Shown: positions 37,131-45,659 of the stretch, piece by piece
Numbering within the stretch: position 1 is the stretch's first letter
Layout of the letters: each line of letters begins with the position of its first letter
Source of the DNA: Ereboglobus luteus
Lineage (GTDB): Bacteria; Verrucomicrobiota; Verrucomicrobiia; Opitutales; Opitutaceae
Direction: 5' to 3'
Length of the DNA stretch: 64,000 bases
Assembly: GCF_003096195.1 (NCBI RefSeq)
Contig: NZ_CP023004.1
Location: 2,026,501 to 2,090,500, forward strand
The notes under the pieces: model-generated
Database searches by the model: none
What the model was told of the DNA's origin: nothing
The model's input: the letters and a program-made list of their open reading frames with translations, nothing else
Position numbers and translations under genes: made by a program

Positions 37131-37174
37131 TTTGTCTGCGCCACCGCGTTCATGCGATTCTCCGCGCAGACAAA
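37131..37174. promoter_or_regulatory. 10-bp inverted repeat upstream of the 37190 gene
   Basis: TTTGTCTGCG (37131-37140) and CGCAGACAAA (37165-37174) are perfect complements 24 bases apart, the second ending 15 bases before the ATG. It could be an operator, an mRNA hairpin over the start site, or extended termination. The sequence does not decide. Confidence 0.45.
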
Positions 37175-37189
37175 AATCCCATTCACGCC

Positions 37190-38065
37190 ATGACCACCCC
37201 GAAACAATTCACCGCTATGGAAACCCGCGGCGCCGACGGCGCCTCCGGGCGCGTCTTCCGCAGCGCAAGAGCCTCCTCCTCCATCAGCCAGTCCGACGCG
37301 CAACAAAAGGCCGCCGCGCTCGCCCAAGCCGAGGCGAACAAGGCCGCCTCCGGCGGCGCTCACGCGCCCCATGAGCGCGAACGCTACCCCTACGGTGTGC
37401 GCGACCTGACCGAGCCCGTGCTCAAGCAACTTTACGCGGACGGATCACCGATCGCGCGCATCACCCGCAATGCCTACGGAGCCTCCGTGCTCAATGCAAA
37501 CCGCGTGATGTTTGTGGATGTCGATTTTGAGCAGCAGGGCAGGGATCCAAGGACCGGGCAAATCGTGCAGTCCGTTGGCGGCACCACGCAGGCTGAGGCG
37601 TTAAGCGCGCTCGCCGATCTTCTGGCCGCGCGCCCCGATCTCGCCTTCCGTGTTTATTCGACCGCCGCCGGCCTTCGTTATCTTTGCACGAGCACGCTCT
37701 TTGACCCCGAGTCGCCCGAGAGCGAGGCCATTCTCACGCAGTTAAAATCCGACGCGCGTTATGTCCTGCTTTGCAGGAAACAAAAATGCTATCGCGCGCG
37801 GCTTAGCCCGAAACCCTGGCGCTGTTTCAAAAAAGTGCCGCTTTCGCCGGGGGAACAACAGGCGTCCGAATCGAGGGGATTCTTTTCGAGATTATTCTTC
37901 CCGGTGCCGCGCACCAAAACCCTTCGCAACCCGTCCGATTTCGCCACCTGCCGTCACATCGAAACCGTCGGCGCTGAAATCAAAACCATGCGGCCCGAGA
38001 TTGCCGAAATCGTGCGCGTGCACGACGCCATGTGCGAGATTGAGACCACAAAGCCACTGGCTTGA
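37190..38065 (+). CDS. Uncharacterised protein with primase-polymerase-like motifs
   Basis: 291 residues, soluble, no signal. The N-terminal ~60 are low complexity (Ala/Ser/Gln). The conserved-looking core has 'RVMFVDVDFEQQ' (an Asp-x-Asp), 'FRVYSTAAGLRYLCTS' and 'CYRARLSPKPWRC'. I recall similar 'VYRTxxGLR ... RxRLxPKPWR' proteins as a widespread unnamed family. The DxD plus YxTxxG-type strand recalls archaeo-eukaryotic primase folds, but this is only a guess from motifs. It stands alone between two terminators. Confidence 0.6.
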   Translation: MTTPKQFTAMETRGADGASGRVFRSARASSSISQSDAQQKAAALAQAEANKAASGGAHAPHERERYPYGVRDLTEPVLKQLYADGSPIARITRNAYGASVLNANRVMFVDVDFEQQGRDPRTGQIVQSVGGTTQAEALSALADLLAARPDLAFRVYSTAAGLRYLCTSTLFDPESPESEAILTQLKSDARYVLLCRKQKCYRARLSPKPWRCFKKVPLSPGEQQASESRGFFSRLFFPVPRTKTLRNPSDFATCRHIETVGAEIKTMRPEIAEIVRVHDAMCEIETTKPLA

Positions 38066-38099
38066 ACCCCGCGGTCCAAGTCATGGCGAAACTGTTTTG

Positions 38100-38130
38100 A
38101 GCCGCGGATAGTCCGCGGCTGTTTTGATTT
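38100..38130 (+). terminator. Terminator between the 37190 gene and the malic enzyme gene
   Basis: A 9-bp perfect stem (38100-38108 with 38112-38120) with loop TAG is followed by GTTTTGATTT. It may act on both converging genes. Confidence 0.8.
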
Positions 38131-38155
38131 CAGTGCGCAATTCAAAAAACGCGGC

Positions 38156-39820
38156 TCACTCAAATTCGCGATACGCCGGCTCATACATCTTGGCCTTGAT
38201 GTCGGCTTCGATGTCGGCGGGGCGCGGCGTGGTGGCGAGGTTTTCGCGATGGGCTTCCTCGGCCACGGCCGCGGCGATTTTTGCGGAGACGTCGCGGATC
38301 TTGGTGAGCGCGGGATACACCCGGCCAAGGTCAAGGTCGGCTTGGGTCACTTGACCTGCGAGTGTTTCTGCGGCGGCGAGGAACATGCGGTCGGTCACTT
38401 CGCGCGCACCGCAGGCGAGCGCGCCCAGGCCGACGCCGGGGAAGATATACACATTGTTGCCCTGGCCGGGATGGTGCGTCTTGCCGTCAATGGTGACGGG
38501 ATCAAAGGGGCTTCCACTCGCAAAGATCGCGCGGCCTTCCGTCCATTTGTAGGCGTCCTCCGCGGTGCATTCGGCGCGCGAGGTGGGATTTGAGAGGGCG
38601 AAGATAACCGGGCGCTTGTTGAGTTCGCCCATGCGGCGGATGATTTGCTCGGTGAAGGTGCGCGGCATGCCCGACACGCCGATGAGCGCGGTGGGTTTGA
38701 CCGCCTCGACCGCCTCGGCGAGCGTGGCGACGGGCGCGTGGTCGTGCGCGAAGGGGAGCTTGTGGTGCGCGAGCGGTTTGCCGGGCCTGTTTTTCACGAC
38801 GAGGCCTTGCGAATCGACATACCAGCAGCAGGCGCGCGCGTCGGCTTCGGAGAGGCCCGCCTTTTGCGCGGCGGCGGTGAAGAGCTCGCCGATGCCCGTG
38901 CCGGCCTCGCCCGCGCCGAGGAAGAGGAGGCGCTGGTCGGTGAGTTTTTTTCCGGTGAGTCGCAGCGATGCGATGAGGCCGCCAATGGCGACGGCGGCGG
39001 TGCCCTGGATGTCGTCGTTGAAGGAGAGGAGGTTTTTGCGATTTTCCTCGAGGAGGCGGAACGCGTTGGTGTTTCCGAAATCCTCCCATTGGAGGAGCGC
39101 TTTCGGATAGACGGTTTTCACGGCCTCGACGAACTCGCGCAGGAGCTCGTCGTATTCGGCGCCGCGCACGCGCTTTTGCTGGAGGCCGATGTAGAAGGGA
39201 TCATCAAGGAGTTTCCCGTTGTCGGTGCCGACGTCGATCGTGATGGGCAGGCAGTAGCTCGGATGCACGCCGGCGCATGCGGTGTAAAGCGAGAGCTTGC
39301 CGACGGGGATGCCCATGCCGAGCGCGCCGAGGTCGCCGAGTCCGAGGATGCGCTCGCCGTCGGTGACGACGATCATGCGCACGTCGGCGATCGGCCAGTT
39401 GCGCAGCACTTCGGCGACGCGGCCTTTTTCGCGCAGGCTGATGAAGAGGCCGCGCGGGCGGCGGAAAATGGAGCCGTATTCGAGGCACGCCTGGCCGACG
39501 GTGGGCGTGTAAACGAGAGGCATGGTTTCCTCGATGTTGTCCTGGAGCAGGCGGTAGTAGAGCGTTTCGTTGCGCGTCTGGAGCGTGGTGAGGAAGATGT
39601 ATTTTTCGAGCGCGTCGGGTTTGCGGCGCATGTTGCCGAGGGCGCGCCGCATTTGCTCCTCGAGGCTGAACGCCCGCGGGGGCAGCAGCCCGCGCAACCC
39701 CAACGCGTCGCGTTCGCGTTCCGAGAAACAGGTGCCCTTGTTGAGGGCGGGATTGGTCATGAGCGCGTAGCCGTGCGGCATCGGGCTGACTCCGTTGGCG
39801 CTGAGTTGTTCAGAGTGCAT
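38156..39820 (-). CDS. maeA: NAD(P)-dependent malic enzyme
   Basis: 554 residues, the long single-domain-pair form (SfcA/MaeA type). It decarboxylates malate to pyruvate. 'PLVYTPTVGQACLEYG' holds the catalytic Tyr, followed by 'GLGDLGALGMGIPVGKL', 'FNDDIQGTAAV' (metal ligands) and the dinucleotide fold 'FLGAGEAGTGIGEL'. An alternative start is the Met of 'MPHGYALMTN', 13 codons in. It is monocistronic. A 7-bp palindrome upstream could be an operator. Confidence 0.93.
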   Translation of the reverse strand: MHSEQLSANGVSPMPHGYALMTNPALNKGTCFSERERDALGLRGLLPPRAFSLEEQMRRALGNMRRKPDALEKYIFLTTLQTRNETLYYRLLQDNIEETMPLVYTPTVGQACLEYGSIFRRPRGLFISLREKGRVAEVLRNWPIADVRMIVVTDGERILGLGDLGALGMGIPVGKLSLYTACAGVHPSYCLPITIDVGTDNGKLLDDPFYIGLQQKRVRGAEYDELLREFVEAVKTVYPKALLQWEDFGNTNAFRLLEENRKNLLSFNDDIQGTAAVAIGGLIASLRLTGKKLTDQRLLFLGAGEAGTGIGELFTAAAQKAGLSEADARACCWYVDSQGLVVKNRPGKPLAHHKLPFAHDHAPVATLAEAVEAVKPTALIGVSGMPRTFTEQIIRRMGELNKRPVIFALSNPTSRAECTAEDAYKWTEGRAIFASGSPFDPVTIDGKTHHPGQGNNVYIFPGVGLGALACGAREVTDRMFLAAAETLAGQVTQADLDLGRVYPALTKIRDVSAKIAAAVAEEAHRENLATTPRPADIEADIKAKMYEPAYREFE

Positions 39821-39855
39821 TTGTGTTGATGATGGTGTTTACGCTTTTGCTGAAA

Positions 39856-39875
39856 TGTGAAACGAATCTTTCACA
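39856..39875. promoter_or_regulatory. Palindrome upstream of the malic enzyme gene
   Basis: TGTGAAA (39856-39862) and TTTCACA (39869-39875) are perfect complements six bases apart, 36 bases upstream of the malic enzyme start. The TGTGA-N6-TCACA pattern resembles the CRP/FNR-type consensus, so a CRP-family operator is plausible. Confidence 0.5.
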
Positions 39876-40015
39876 GCAGACATTTCGAGAGGACGGGCCG
39901 TCAAACGCAAGCGGTTTTGCACACGTGTTTTTTTGCGATATTTTCCCCGCGGCTCATTTCTTTCAGTCTTTCCGTTTCGGGATGTTTGTGTTTCCTGTGA
40001 CATTTCTTTTCGCCG

Positions 40016-41197
40016 ATGCCAGACACGCCCGAATACCAACTCATTGATCAAGCAGGCCAGCTTGCGCCTTTGCTTGAGGCGCTTGACCGCGTGGACGAGG
40101 TCTTTCTCGATACCGAGGCGGACAATCTTTATCACTACCGCACGCGGCTCTGCCTGCTGCAGTTCAATGTGGAGGGGAGATTTTTCCTCGTGGACGCGCT
40201 GGCCGGGCTCGACTTTTCGCCATTGTGGCAGCGGCTCGCGGGCAAGCATCTCGTCATGCACGGCAGCGATTTCGACTTGCGGCTGCTGGCCGACCTGTGC
40301 GGGTTTCGCGCGCGCAGTCTTTTCGACACGATGCTTGCGGCGCAGCTGCTCAACCGCCGGCGCATCGGGCTCGCCGCGCTGCTCGAGGAGCACTACGGCG
40401 TCGCGCTCGACAAGGATTCCCAAACGGCCAACTGGTCCCAGCGCCCGCTCACGCCGCGCCTGCTCGATTACGCCGCACTCGATGTGTATTATTTGCCCGC
40501 GCTGCGCGACCAGCTGACATCGGAGCTGGATGCGCTTGGCCGCCTCGACTGGCTGCGCCAGCAATGCGACCGCCAAATCGAATCCGGCGCGACCGGGTTT
40601 CCTCCCGACGACGAAAACGACTGGCGCATCGGCCGCTCCGAACGCCTGCGCCCGCACGGTCTCGCGGTGTTGCACGCGCTCTGGCACTGGCGCGAAAACT
40701 GGGCCCGCAAGCTCGACACGCCGCCGTTCAAGGTCACGAGCAACGACCTGCTTCTCAAAATCGCCGAGGGCGCCGACCACGGCCTGTCCGCCCGCTCTCT
40801 CATGGAGACGATCAAGCTCGGGCGCCGCCACGACCGTCTCGCGCCAAGCCTGCGGGCTGCGATTGAGGCCGGGCTTTCGCGCGACCCGCACACGCTCCCG
40901 CGCCGTCGCGGCCGCGATCCGAACATCCTTCCGCTCACGGCCGCCGAGCTCGCCGTGCAGGATGCGATCAAGGCCGAGCGTGATTTCATCGCGCAAAAAA
41001 TTCAGCTCGACCCGACGCTTATCGCCAACCGCGCGCAGCTCGCCCAGATCGCCCGCATTCCCGACAAACCCGGCGAGGTGCTCCTGCCCTGGCAGGTCGA
41101 ATTGCTCGCGCGCGGCAAAAAGGAAAAACGCGAGGCGGACAACCTCGCTCGCGAAACCGCCGCCGAGCCGTCGCGCGGCGAGGGTGTTGCTGAATGA
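40016..41197 (+). CDS. rnd: Ribonuclease D
   Basis: 393 residues. The DEDDy 3'-5' exonuclease domain is complete: Asp32/Glu34 in 'FLDTEAD', Asp in 'HGSDFDLRLL', and Tyr/Asp in 'YAALDVYYLPAL'. An HRDC-type helical domain follows (about residues 215-300), then a Lys/Glu-rich tail. It trims the 3' ends of tRNA precursors. The stop overlaps the next start as ATGA, so it heads the rnd-oleC-oleD-folP-folB-folK transcript. Confidence 0.93.
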   Translation: MPDTPEYQLIDQAGQLAPLLEALDRVDEVFLDTEADNLYHYRTRLCLLQFNVEGRFFLVDALAGLDFSPLWQRLAGKHLVMHGSDFDLRLLADLCGFRARSLFDTMLAAQLLNRRRIGLAALLEEHYGVALDKDSQTANWSQRPLTPRLLDYAALDVYYLPALRDQLTSELDALGRLDWLRQQCDRQIESGATGFPPDDENDWRIGRSERLRPHGLAVLHALWHWRENWARKLDTPPFKVTSNDLLLKIAEGADHGLSARSLMETIKLGRRHDRLAPSLRAAIEAGLSRDPHTLPRRRGRDPNILPLTAAELAVQDAIKAERDFIAQKIQLDPTLIANRAQLAQIARIPDKPGEVLLPWQVELLARGKKEKREADNLARETAAEPSRGEGVAE

Positions 41198-42830
41198 ACA
41201 TCGCGCGGCACCTCACCATCATGGCGAAGGCGCGGCCGGACGCGGTTGCGGTAAAAGTGCCGCGCGGACGCGTTCACGATGCCGCCGGCGAGAAAATAGA
41301 TTATCTCACGCTTACGTTTACCGATCTCCATGCCGAGGTCGGCGCGTGGGAGGCCAACCTCGTCAAACGCGGCGTGCGCGAGGGCGATCGCGTGCTAGTG
41401 ATGGTGCGCCAGGGGCTGCCGCTCATCGCGGCGGTGTTCGCGCTTTTCAGAATGGGCGCGGTGCCCGTGATCATTGACCCGGGCATGGGCATGAGAAGTT
41501 TTTTGCGTTGCGTCGCGCACTCGCGCCCGCGCGTGCTGCTCGGCATTCCGGTCGCGCGATTTCTCAGCCGCGTGTGTCGTCGCGCGTTTCGCTCCGTCGA
41601 AATACGGGTGCCCGCAAGCAGTTCTCCGCTCGCGCGGATGAACGCCCAAAATCCAGAATCTAAAATCCAGAATAACACGGAGGTTTCCAACAACGGCCTC
41701 GCCGCGATTCTCTTCACCTCCGGTTCCACCGGCGCGCCAAAGGGCGTCTGCTACAAACACGAAATGTTTGAGGCGCAGGTGCGCTCGATTCGCGACACCT
41801 ACGAAATCGAGCCCGGCGAGGGCGACTTGTCGATGCTGCCGGTCTTCGCGCTTTTTTCCCCCGCGCTCGGCATGACGACCATCGTGCCCGAGATCGACCC
41901 GAGCCGCCCCGCGACGCTTGATCCCTCAAAAATCGTGCGCGCCATCCAGCAGGAAAATGTGAACAATTCCTTCGGCTCGCCGACGCTCTGGAACAAAATC
42001 GCCGACTACTGCATTGCGAACAACATCACGCTCCCGAGCATGAAACGCGTGCTCTGCGCCGGTGCCCCCGTGCCCGCCGCGCTTTGGGAAAAGGCGCGAA
42101 AAATTCTCCCAAACGGAAAACTCCACAGCCCCTACGGAGCGACCGAGTGCCTGCCCGTGAGCAACGTCAACGGCGACGAAATACTCGAGGCGGCGCGGGA
42201 GTCCCGCCCGTGTTCCGGCGCTTGCGTGGGCCGCGCCACGCCGGAAATCCAAATCAAAATAATCGCCATCAGCGACGCGCCCATTGCCGCGCTCGCCGAC
42301 GCGCGCGAGCTCCCGCCCGGCGAGATCGGCGAGATCATTGTCACCGGCCCCGCGGTTACGCGCGAGTATGACGACCTCCCCCCGCCACCGCCGCGGCAAA
42401 AATAAAGTCCGGCGACACCATCTGGCACCGCATGGGCGACACCGGGTGTCTCGACACGGATGGACGCCTGTGGTTTTGCGGACGCAAGGCCGAACGCGTT
42501 GAGACTGCCGCCGGGCCGCTTTACACGGAACCATGCGAGCAAGTTTTTCGCGCGCATCCGCAGGTCGCGCGCTGCGCGCTCATTGGGCTTGGCGCGCGCG
42601 GTTCGCAAACTCCCGCGATCATTGTTCAGCCATCATCCAAACATTTCGACCGGGTCAAACTCGCCTCCGAACTTCGCGCGCTTGCCCTCGCGCAGCCGCA
42701 CACGGCGGGGATCACGCACTTCTTCCATCATCCGAAGTTTCCCGTGGACGTGCGCCACAACGCCAAAATCCACCGCCTCACGCTCGCGGCTTGGGCCGCG
42801 AGCGGAAAGTCTGAAGAACTGAAAAGCTGA
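41194..42830 (+). CDS. oleC: AMP-forming ligase of OleC type (apparent one-base deletion)
   Basis: An ANL-superfamily enzyme with 'ILFTSGSTGAPKGVCYKHEM' as the ATP-binding P-loop, 'PVFALFSPALGMTTIVPEID' and 'LHSPYGATECLPVS'. This combination fits OleC, which cyclises beta-hydroxy acids to beta-lactones in olefin synthesis. The frame breaks at CCCCCC (42378-42383). One more C restores 'LPPATAAAKIKSGDTIWHRM' and the C-terminal domain to 42830, about 545 residues. Residues 150-165 ('NAQNPESKIQNN') come from a short-word repeat, and the last residues ('KSEELKS') from the array shared with oleD. Confidence 0.84.
41641..41681. repeat. Short-word repeat inside oleC
   Basis: AAAATCCAGAAT occurs twice with a variant between (AAATCCAGAATCTAAAATCCAG). 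It is translated in frame into a polar linker that interrupts the N-terminal domain of the ligase. Confidence 0.7.
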
Positions 42831-42920
42831 AGGGCTGAAAGACAGACCGCCCTGACAAACTTCCCGCGACCGATGCCTTCTTCCGATTCAGCTATTCAAC
42901 CACTCAGCCATTCAGCCCAT
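42809..42920. repeat. Short-word inverted array spanning the oleC end and oleD start
   Basis: CTGAA-type words (42809-42845) overlap the last codons of oleC. Complementary TTCAG-type words (42885-42920) encode the first residues of oleD. The spacer is about 40 bases. Confidence 0.82.
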
Positions 42921-43904
42921 TCTTTCCCCGTGCTTGTCACGGGCGGCACGGGGTTTCTCGGGCGGCACATTGTCGGGCGCCTTCTCGCGCAGGGGCGTCC
43001 GGTCACCGTGCTGGCGCGACGGGTTGCGGACGATCTTGTGGCGCGCGGCGCGCGCTTTATCGCCGCATCGCTTGACGACGCCGGCGCGCTTCGCGACGCG
43101 TGCGCGGGCGTTCACACGGTTTTTCATGTCGCCGCCAAGGTTGGCGTGTGGGGGCGCTACGATGATTTTTATCGCGCCAACGTGATCGGCACGCGCACGC
43201 TGCTGGCGAGCGCGCGCGAGCACGGCGTGCGTTGTTTTGTGCACACGAGCACGCCGAGCGTGGTTTACAACGGCCTCGACCTCGCCGGCGCCGACGAATC
43301 GCTGCCGCTTACCACGCGCTGCCCAAGCGCGTATCCGCTCACCAAGGCAATCGCCGAGCGCGAGGTGCTGGCGGCGAATTCGCCCGGGCTGAGAACCGTC
43401 GCGTTGCGTCCGCATTTGATTTGGGGCAACGACGACCCGCATCTCATCCCGCGCGTGCTCGCGCAGGCGCGCGGCGGACGCCTCCGCATCGTTGGCGACG
43501 GGCGCAATCGTGTGGACATGGTGCATGTTGAAAACGCAACCGACGCGCACCTGCTCGCCGAAACCAATATCGGGCAATGCGCGGGCCGCGCCTATTTCAT
43601 TACCAACAACGAGCCCGTCGTGCTTTGGGAGTGGATCAATAACCTGCTCGTTTCGCTCGGCGAACGTCCGGTTGGGAAACGCATTTCGTTGAGAGCCGCG
43701 TCCGCCATTGGCGCGTGTTGCGAGGCCGCGTGGCGCGTGCTGCCGTTGCGCGGCGAGCCGCCCATGACGCGCTTTGTGGCCTCGGAGCTCGCCAAGGACC
43801 ACTGGTTCAACGCAACCGCGTCGTATCGGGATATTGGATACTCACCGCGCGTCAGCATGGCCGGGGGAACGGCGGCGCTCATCGAAAGTTTGAAGGCGAA
43901 ATGA
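42873..43904 (+). CDS. oleD: NAD-dependent epimerase/dehydratase family reductase, OleD-like
   Basis: 343 residues, short-chain dehydrogenase fold: 'VLVTGGTGFLGRHIVGRLL' for NAD(P), 'FHVAAKVGVWGRYDDFYRAN', 'HTSTPSVVYNG' and Tyr/Lys in 'SAYPLTKAIAE'. The 'VGVWGRYDDFYRANV' and 'TSTPSVV' pattern is that of OleD, which reduces 2-alkyl-3-ketoacids before OleC acts. Pairing with an OleC-like gene supports this. Residues 4-17 come from a word array. The conserved fold begins at about residue 18, so the real start could lie a little later. oleA and oleB are not in the window. Confidence 0.82.
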   Translation: MPSSDSAIQPLSHSAHSFPVLVTGGTGFLGRHIVGRLLAQGRPVTVLARRVADDLVARGARFIAASLDDAGALRDACAGVHTVFHVAAKVGVWGRYDDFYRANVIGTRTLLASAREHGVRCFVHTSTPSVVYNGLDLAGADESLPLTTRCPSAYPLTKAIAEREVLAANSPGLRTVALRPHLIWGNDDPHLIPRVLAQARGGRLRIVGDGRNRVDMVHVENATDAHLLAETNIGQCAGRAYFITNNEPVVLWEWINNLLVSLGERPVGKRISLRAASAIGACCEAAWRVLPLRGEPPMTRFVASELAKDHWFNATASYRDIGYSPRVSMAGGTAALIESLKAK

Positions 43905-44779
43905 AGGCCGCGACTCATCCTCATAAGCTCCAATGGCGAAGCCCTCACGGCCGCGCGCTGCCGGACGGCGAGCGCACGCTCATCATGGGGATTCTCAACG
44001 TGACGCCCGACTCGTTTTCCGACGGTGGAAAATTCATCGGCGCGCAGGCGGCGCTTGAGCGCGCGGGCGCGATGCTCGCGGGGGGCGCGGATGTGATCGA
44101 CATCGGCGGCGAGTCCACGCGCCCCGGCCACGCGCCCGTGAGCGAGGCGGCGGAAATTGATCGCATTCTTCCCGTAATTGAGGCGGTGCGCGGTGCGTTT
44201 CCCGAGGCGGCGATTTCCGTGGACACCTACAAGGCGGGTGTCGCGCGCGCGGCGGTGCGCGGCGGCGCCGACATTATCAACGATGTTTGGGGCGGGCGTT
44301 TCGAGGGCGAAAACATGGCGCGGGCGGCCGCCGATCTTCGCTGTCCGATCATCCTGATGCACAACCGGCCCGCGTCCGATTACACGGATTTTTGGCCCGA
44401 CGTGATTGCCGATTTGCGAGCTTCGATCGACACCATGCTCGGGGCGGGAGTTGAGGCGGGGCAGATATGGACTGATCCGGGTTTTGGTTTTGCAAAGAAT
44501 GTCGCGCAGAACCTTGAAGTGCTGAAACACCTTTCTTGCATCGTTGACCTTGGGCATCCGGTGTTGCTCGCCACGTCGCGCAAATCGACAATCGGCAGTG
44601 TATTGAAAAAACGGATACCAACCGAGCGCGAGGACGGCACGGCGGCGACACTCGTGTGGGGCGTCCAGCAGGGCGCGCGCATGGTGCGCGTGCACGATGT
44701 GGCGCGCATGCGCCCCTTCGTTGAGATGGCCGACGCGATCCGCGCGGGCGCGGAATGGACGGAGGTTGAAAAATCATGA
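43901..44779 (+). CDS. folP: Dihydropteroate synthase
   Basis: 292 residues. It joins p-aminobenzoate to the pterin diphosphate in folate synthesis and is the sulfonamide target. 'GILNVTPDSFSDGGKF', 'DIGGESTRPGH', 'IINDVWGG', 'DPGFGFAKN' and 'SRKSTIG' are the substrate-binding motifs. The ATG overlaps the oleD stop by four bases, which fixes the start although the frame is open upstream. Confidence 0.96.
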   Translation: MKAATHPHKLQWRSPHGRALPDGERTLIMGILNVTPDSFSDGGKFIGAQAALERAGAMLAGGADVIDIGGESTRPGHAPVSEAAEIDRILPVIEAVRGAFPEAAISVDTYKAGVARAAVRGGADIINDVWGGRFEGENMARAAADLRCPIILMHNRPASDYTDFWPDVIADLRASIDTMLGAGVEAGQIWTDPGFGFAKNVAQNLEVLKHLSCIVDLGHPVLLATSRKSTIGSVLKKRIPTEREDGTAATLVWGVQQGARMVRVHDVARMRPFVEMADAIRAGAEWTEVEKS

Positions 44780-45144
44780 GCACCGATTCCATCACACTTT
44801 CCCGAATGCGTTTTCACTCGTGCCACGGCGCGCTGCCGGAGGAAAAAACACGGCCGCAACCATGGGAGGTGACCGTCACGCTCGAACTGCCGCTCGACGA
44901 GGCCGGACGCACGGACGACCTGGAAAAAACTATCGACTACCGGCGCATCCACGAGGCCGCGCGCGCGGTGATGGAGGGGCCGCCGGTCAATCTTGTCGAG
45001 ACGCTTGCCTGCCGCATTGCGGAGGATTTGTTGCGCGCGTTTGCGCAAGTGCGCGCCGTGAGTGTTGACGTGACCAAGTTAAAGCCACCGGTGGATTTTG
45101 ATTTCGACGGACTGAAAGCGCGGGTGCGCAGGGAGCGCAAATGA
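44776..45144 (+). CDS. folB: Dihydroneopterin aldolase
   Basis: 122 residues. 'CHGALPEEKTRPQPWEV', 'IDYRRIHEAARAVM' and 'VDVTKLKPP' (catalytic Lys) match FolB, which cleaves dihydroneopterin to the hydroxymethylpterin. It overlaps folP and folK by four bases at each side, so translation of the three is coupled. Confidence 0.94.
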   Translation: MSTDSITLSRMRFHSCHGALPEEKTRPQPWEVTVTLELPLDEAGRTDDLEKTIDYRRIHEAARAVMEGPPVNLVETLACRIAEDLLRAFAQVRAVSVDVTKLKPPVDFDFDGLKARVRRERK

Positions 45145-45659
45145 GCGGTTGTGTCGCCTACATCAGCGCGGGTTCGAATCTAGGTGATCGCGAGGCGACA
45201 CTGCGTGGCGCGTTGCGCGCGCTTGGCGATGCGGCTGATGTGCGTGTCGATGCGGTGTCGGTGATTTATGAAACCGATCCGGTTGGCGGCGTGGAACAGC
45301 CTGCGTATTTGAATCTGGCGGCGAGGCTGGGTGTTGGGCGGTCCGTTTCACCCGAGGCGTTGCTCGGTGAAATGCAGCGGATTGAGCACGCGTTTGGGCG
45401 GCGGCGTGAAAACGAAGTGCGCTGGGGGCCGCGCACGCTCGACCTGGATTTGCTTTTGTTTGGCGACGTAGAGCGCGCGTCGGAAACGCTCGCGCTGCCT
45501 CATCCGCGCATGTGGGAGCGCGCGTTTGTTTTGATTCCGTTGCGCGAGGTGGCGGAGGTAGGCTTGCTCGGAAAACTGGATCAGCTTTCAATGACTGATC
45601 CGTCGGTGAGGTTGTTTTCCGTCAATACCCGCGGGTGGGGCGGAGCTGGCGGGCGCTGA
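45141..45659 (+). CDS. folK: 2-amino-4-hydroxy-6-hydroxymethyldihydropteridine diphosphokinase
   Basis: 172 residues. 'AYISAGSNLGDREATLRGAL', 'VSVIYETDPVGGVEQPAYLN' and 'RWGPRTLDLDLLLFG', with 'LPHPRMWERAFVLIPL', are the HPPK signature. It supplies the diphosphate ester used by FolP. The last 38 bases overlap the 3' end of the converging pyrD. Confidence 0.95.
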   Translation: MSGCVAYISAGSNLGDREATLRGALRALGDAADVRVDAVSVIYETDPVGGVEQPAYLNLAARLGVGRSVSPEALLGEMQRIEHAFGRRRENEVRWGPRTLDLDLLLFGDVERASETLALPHPRMWERAFVLIPLREVAEVGLLGKLDQLSMTDPSVRLFSVNTRGWGGAGGR

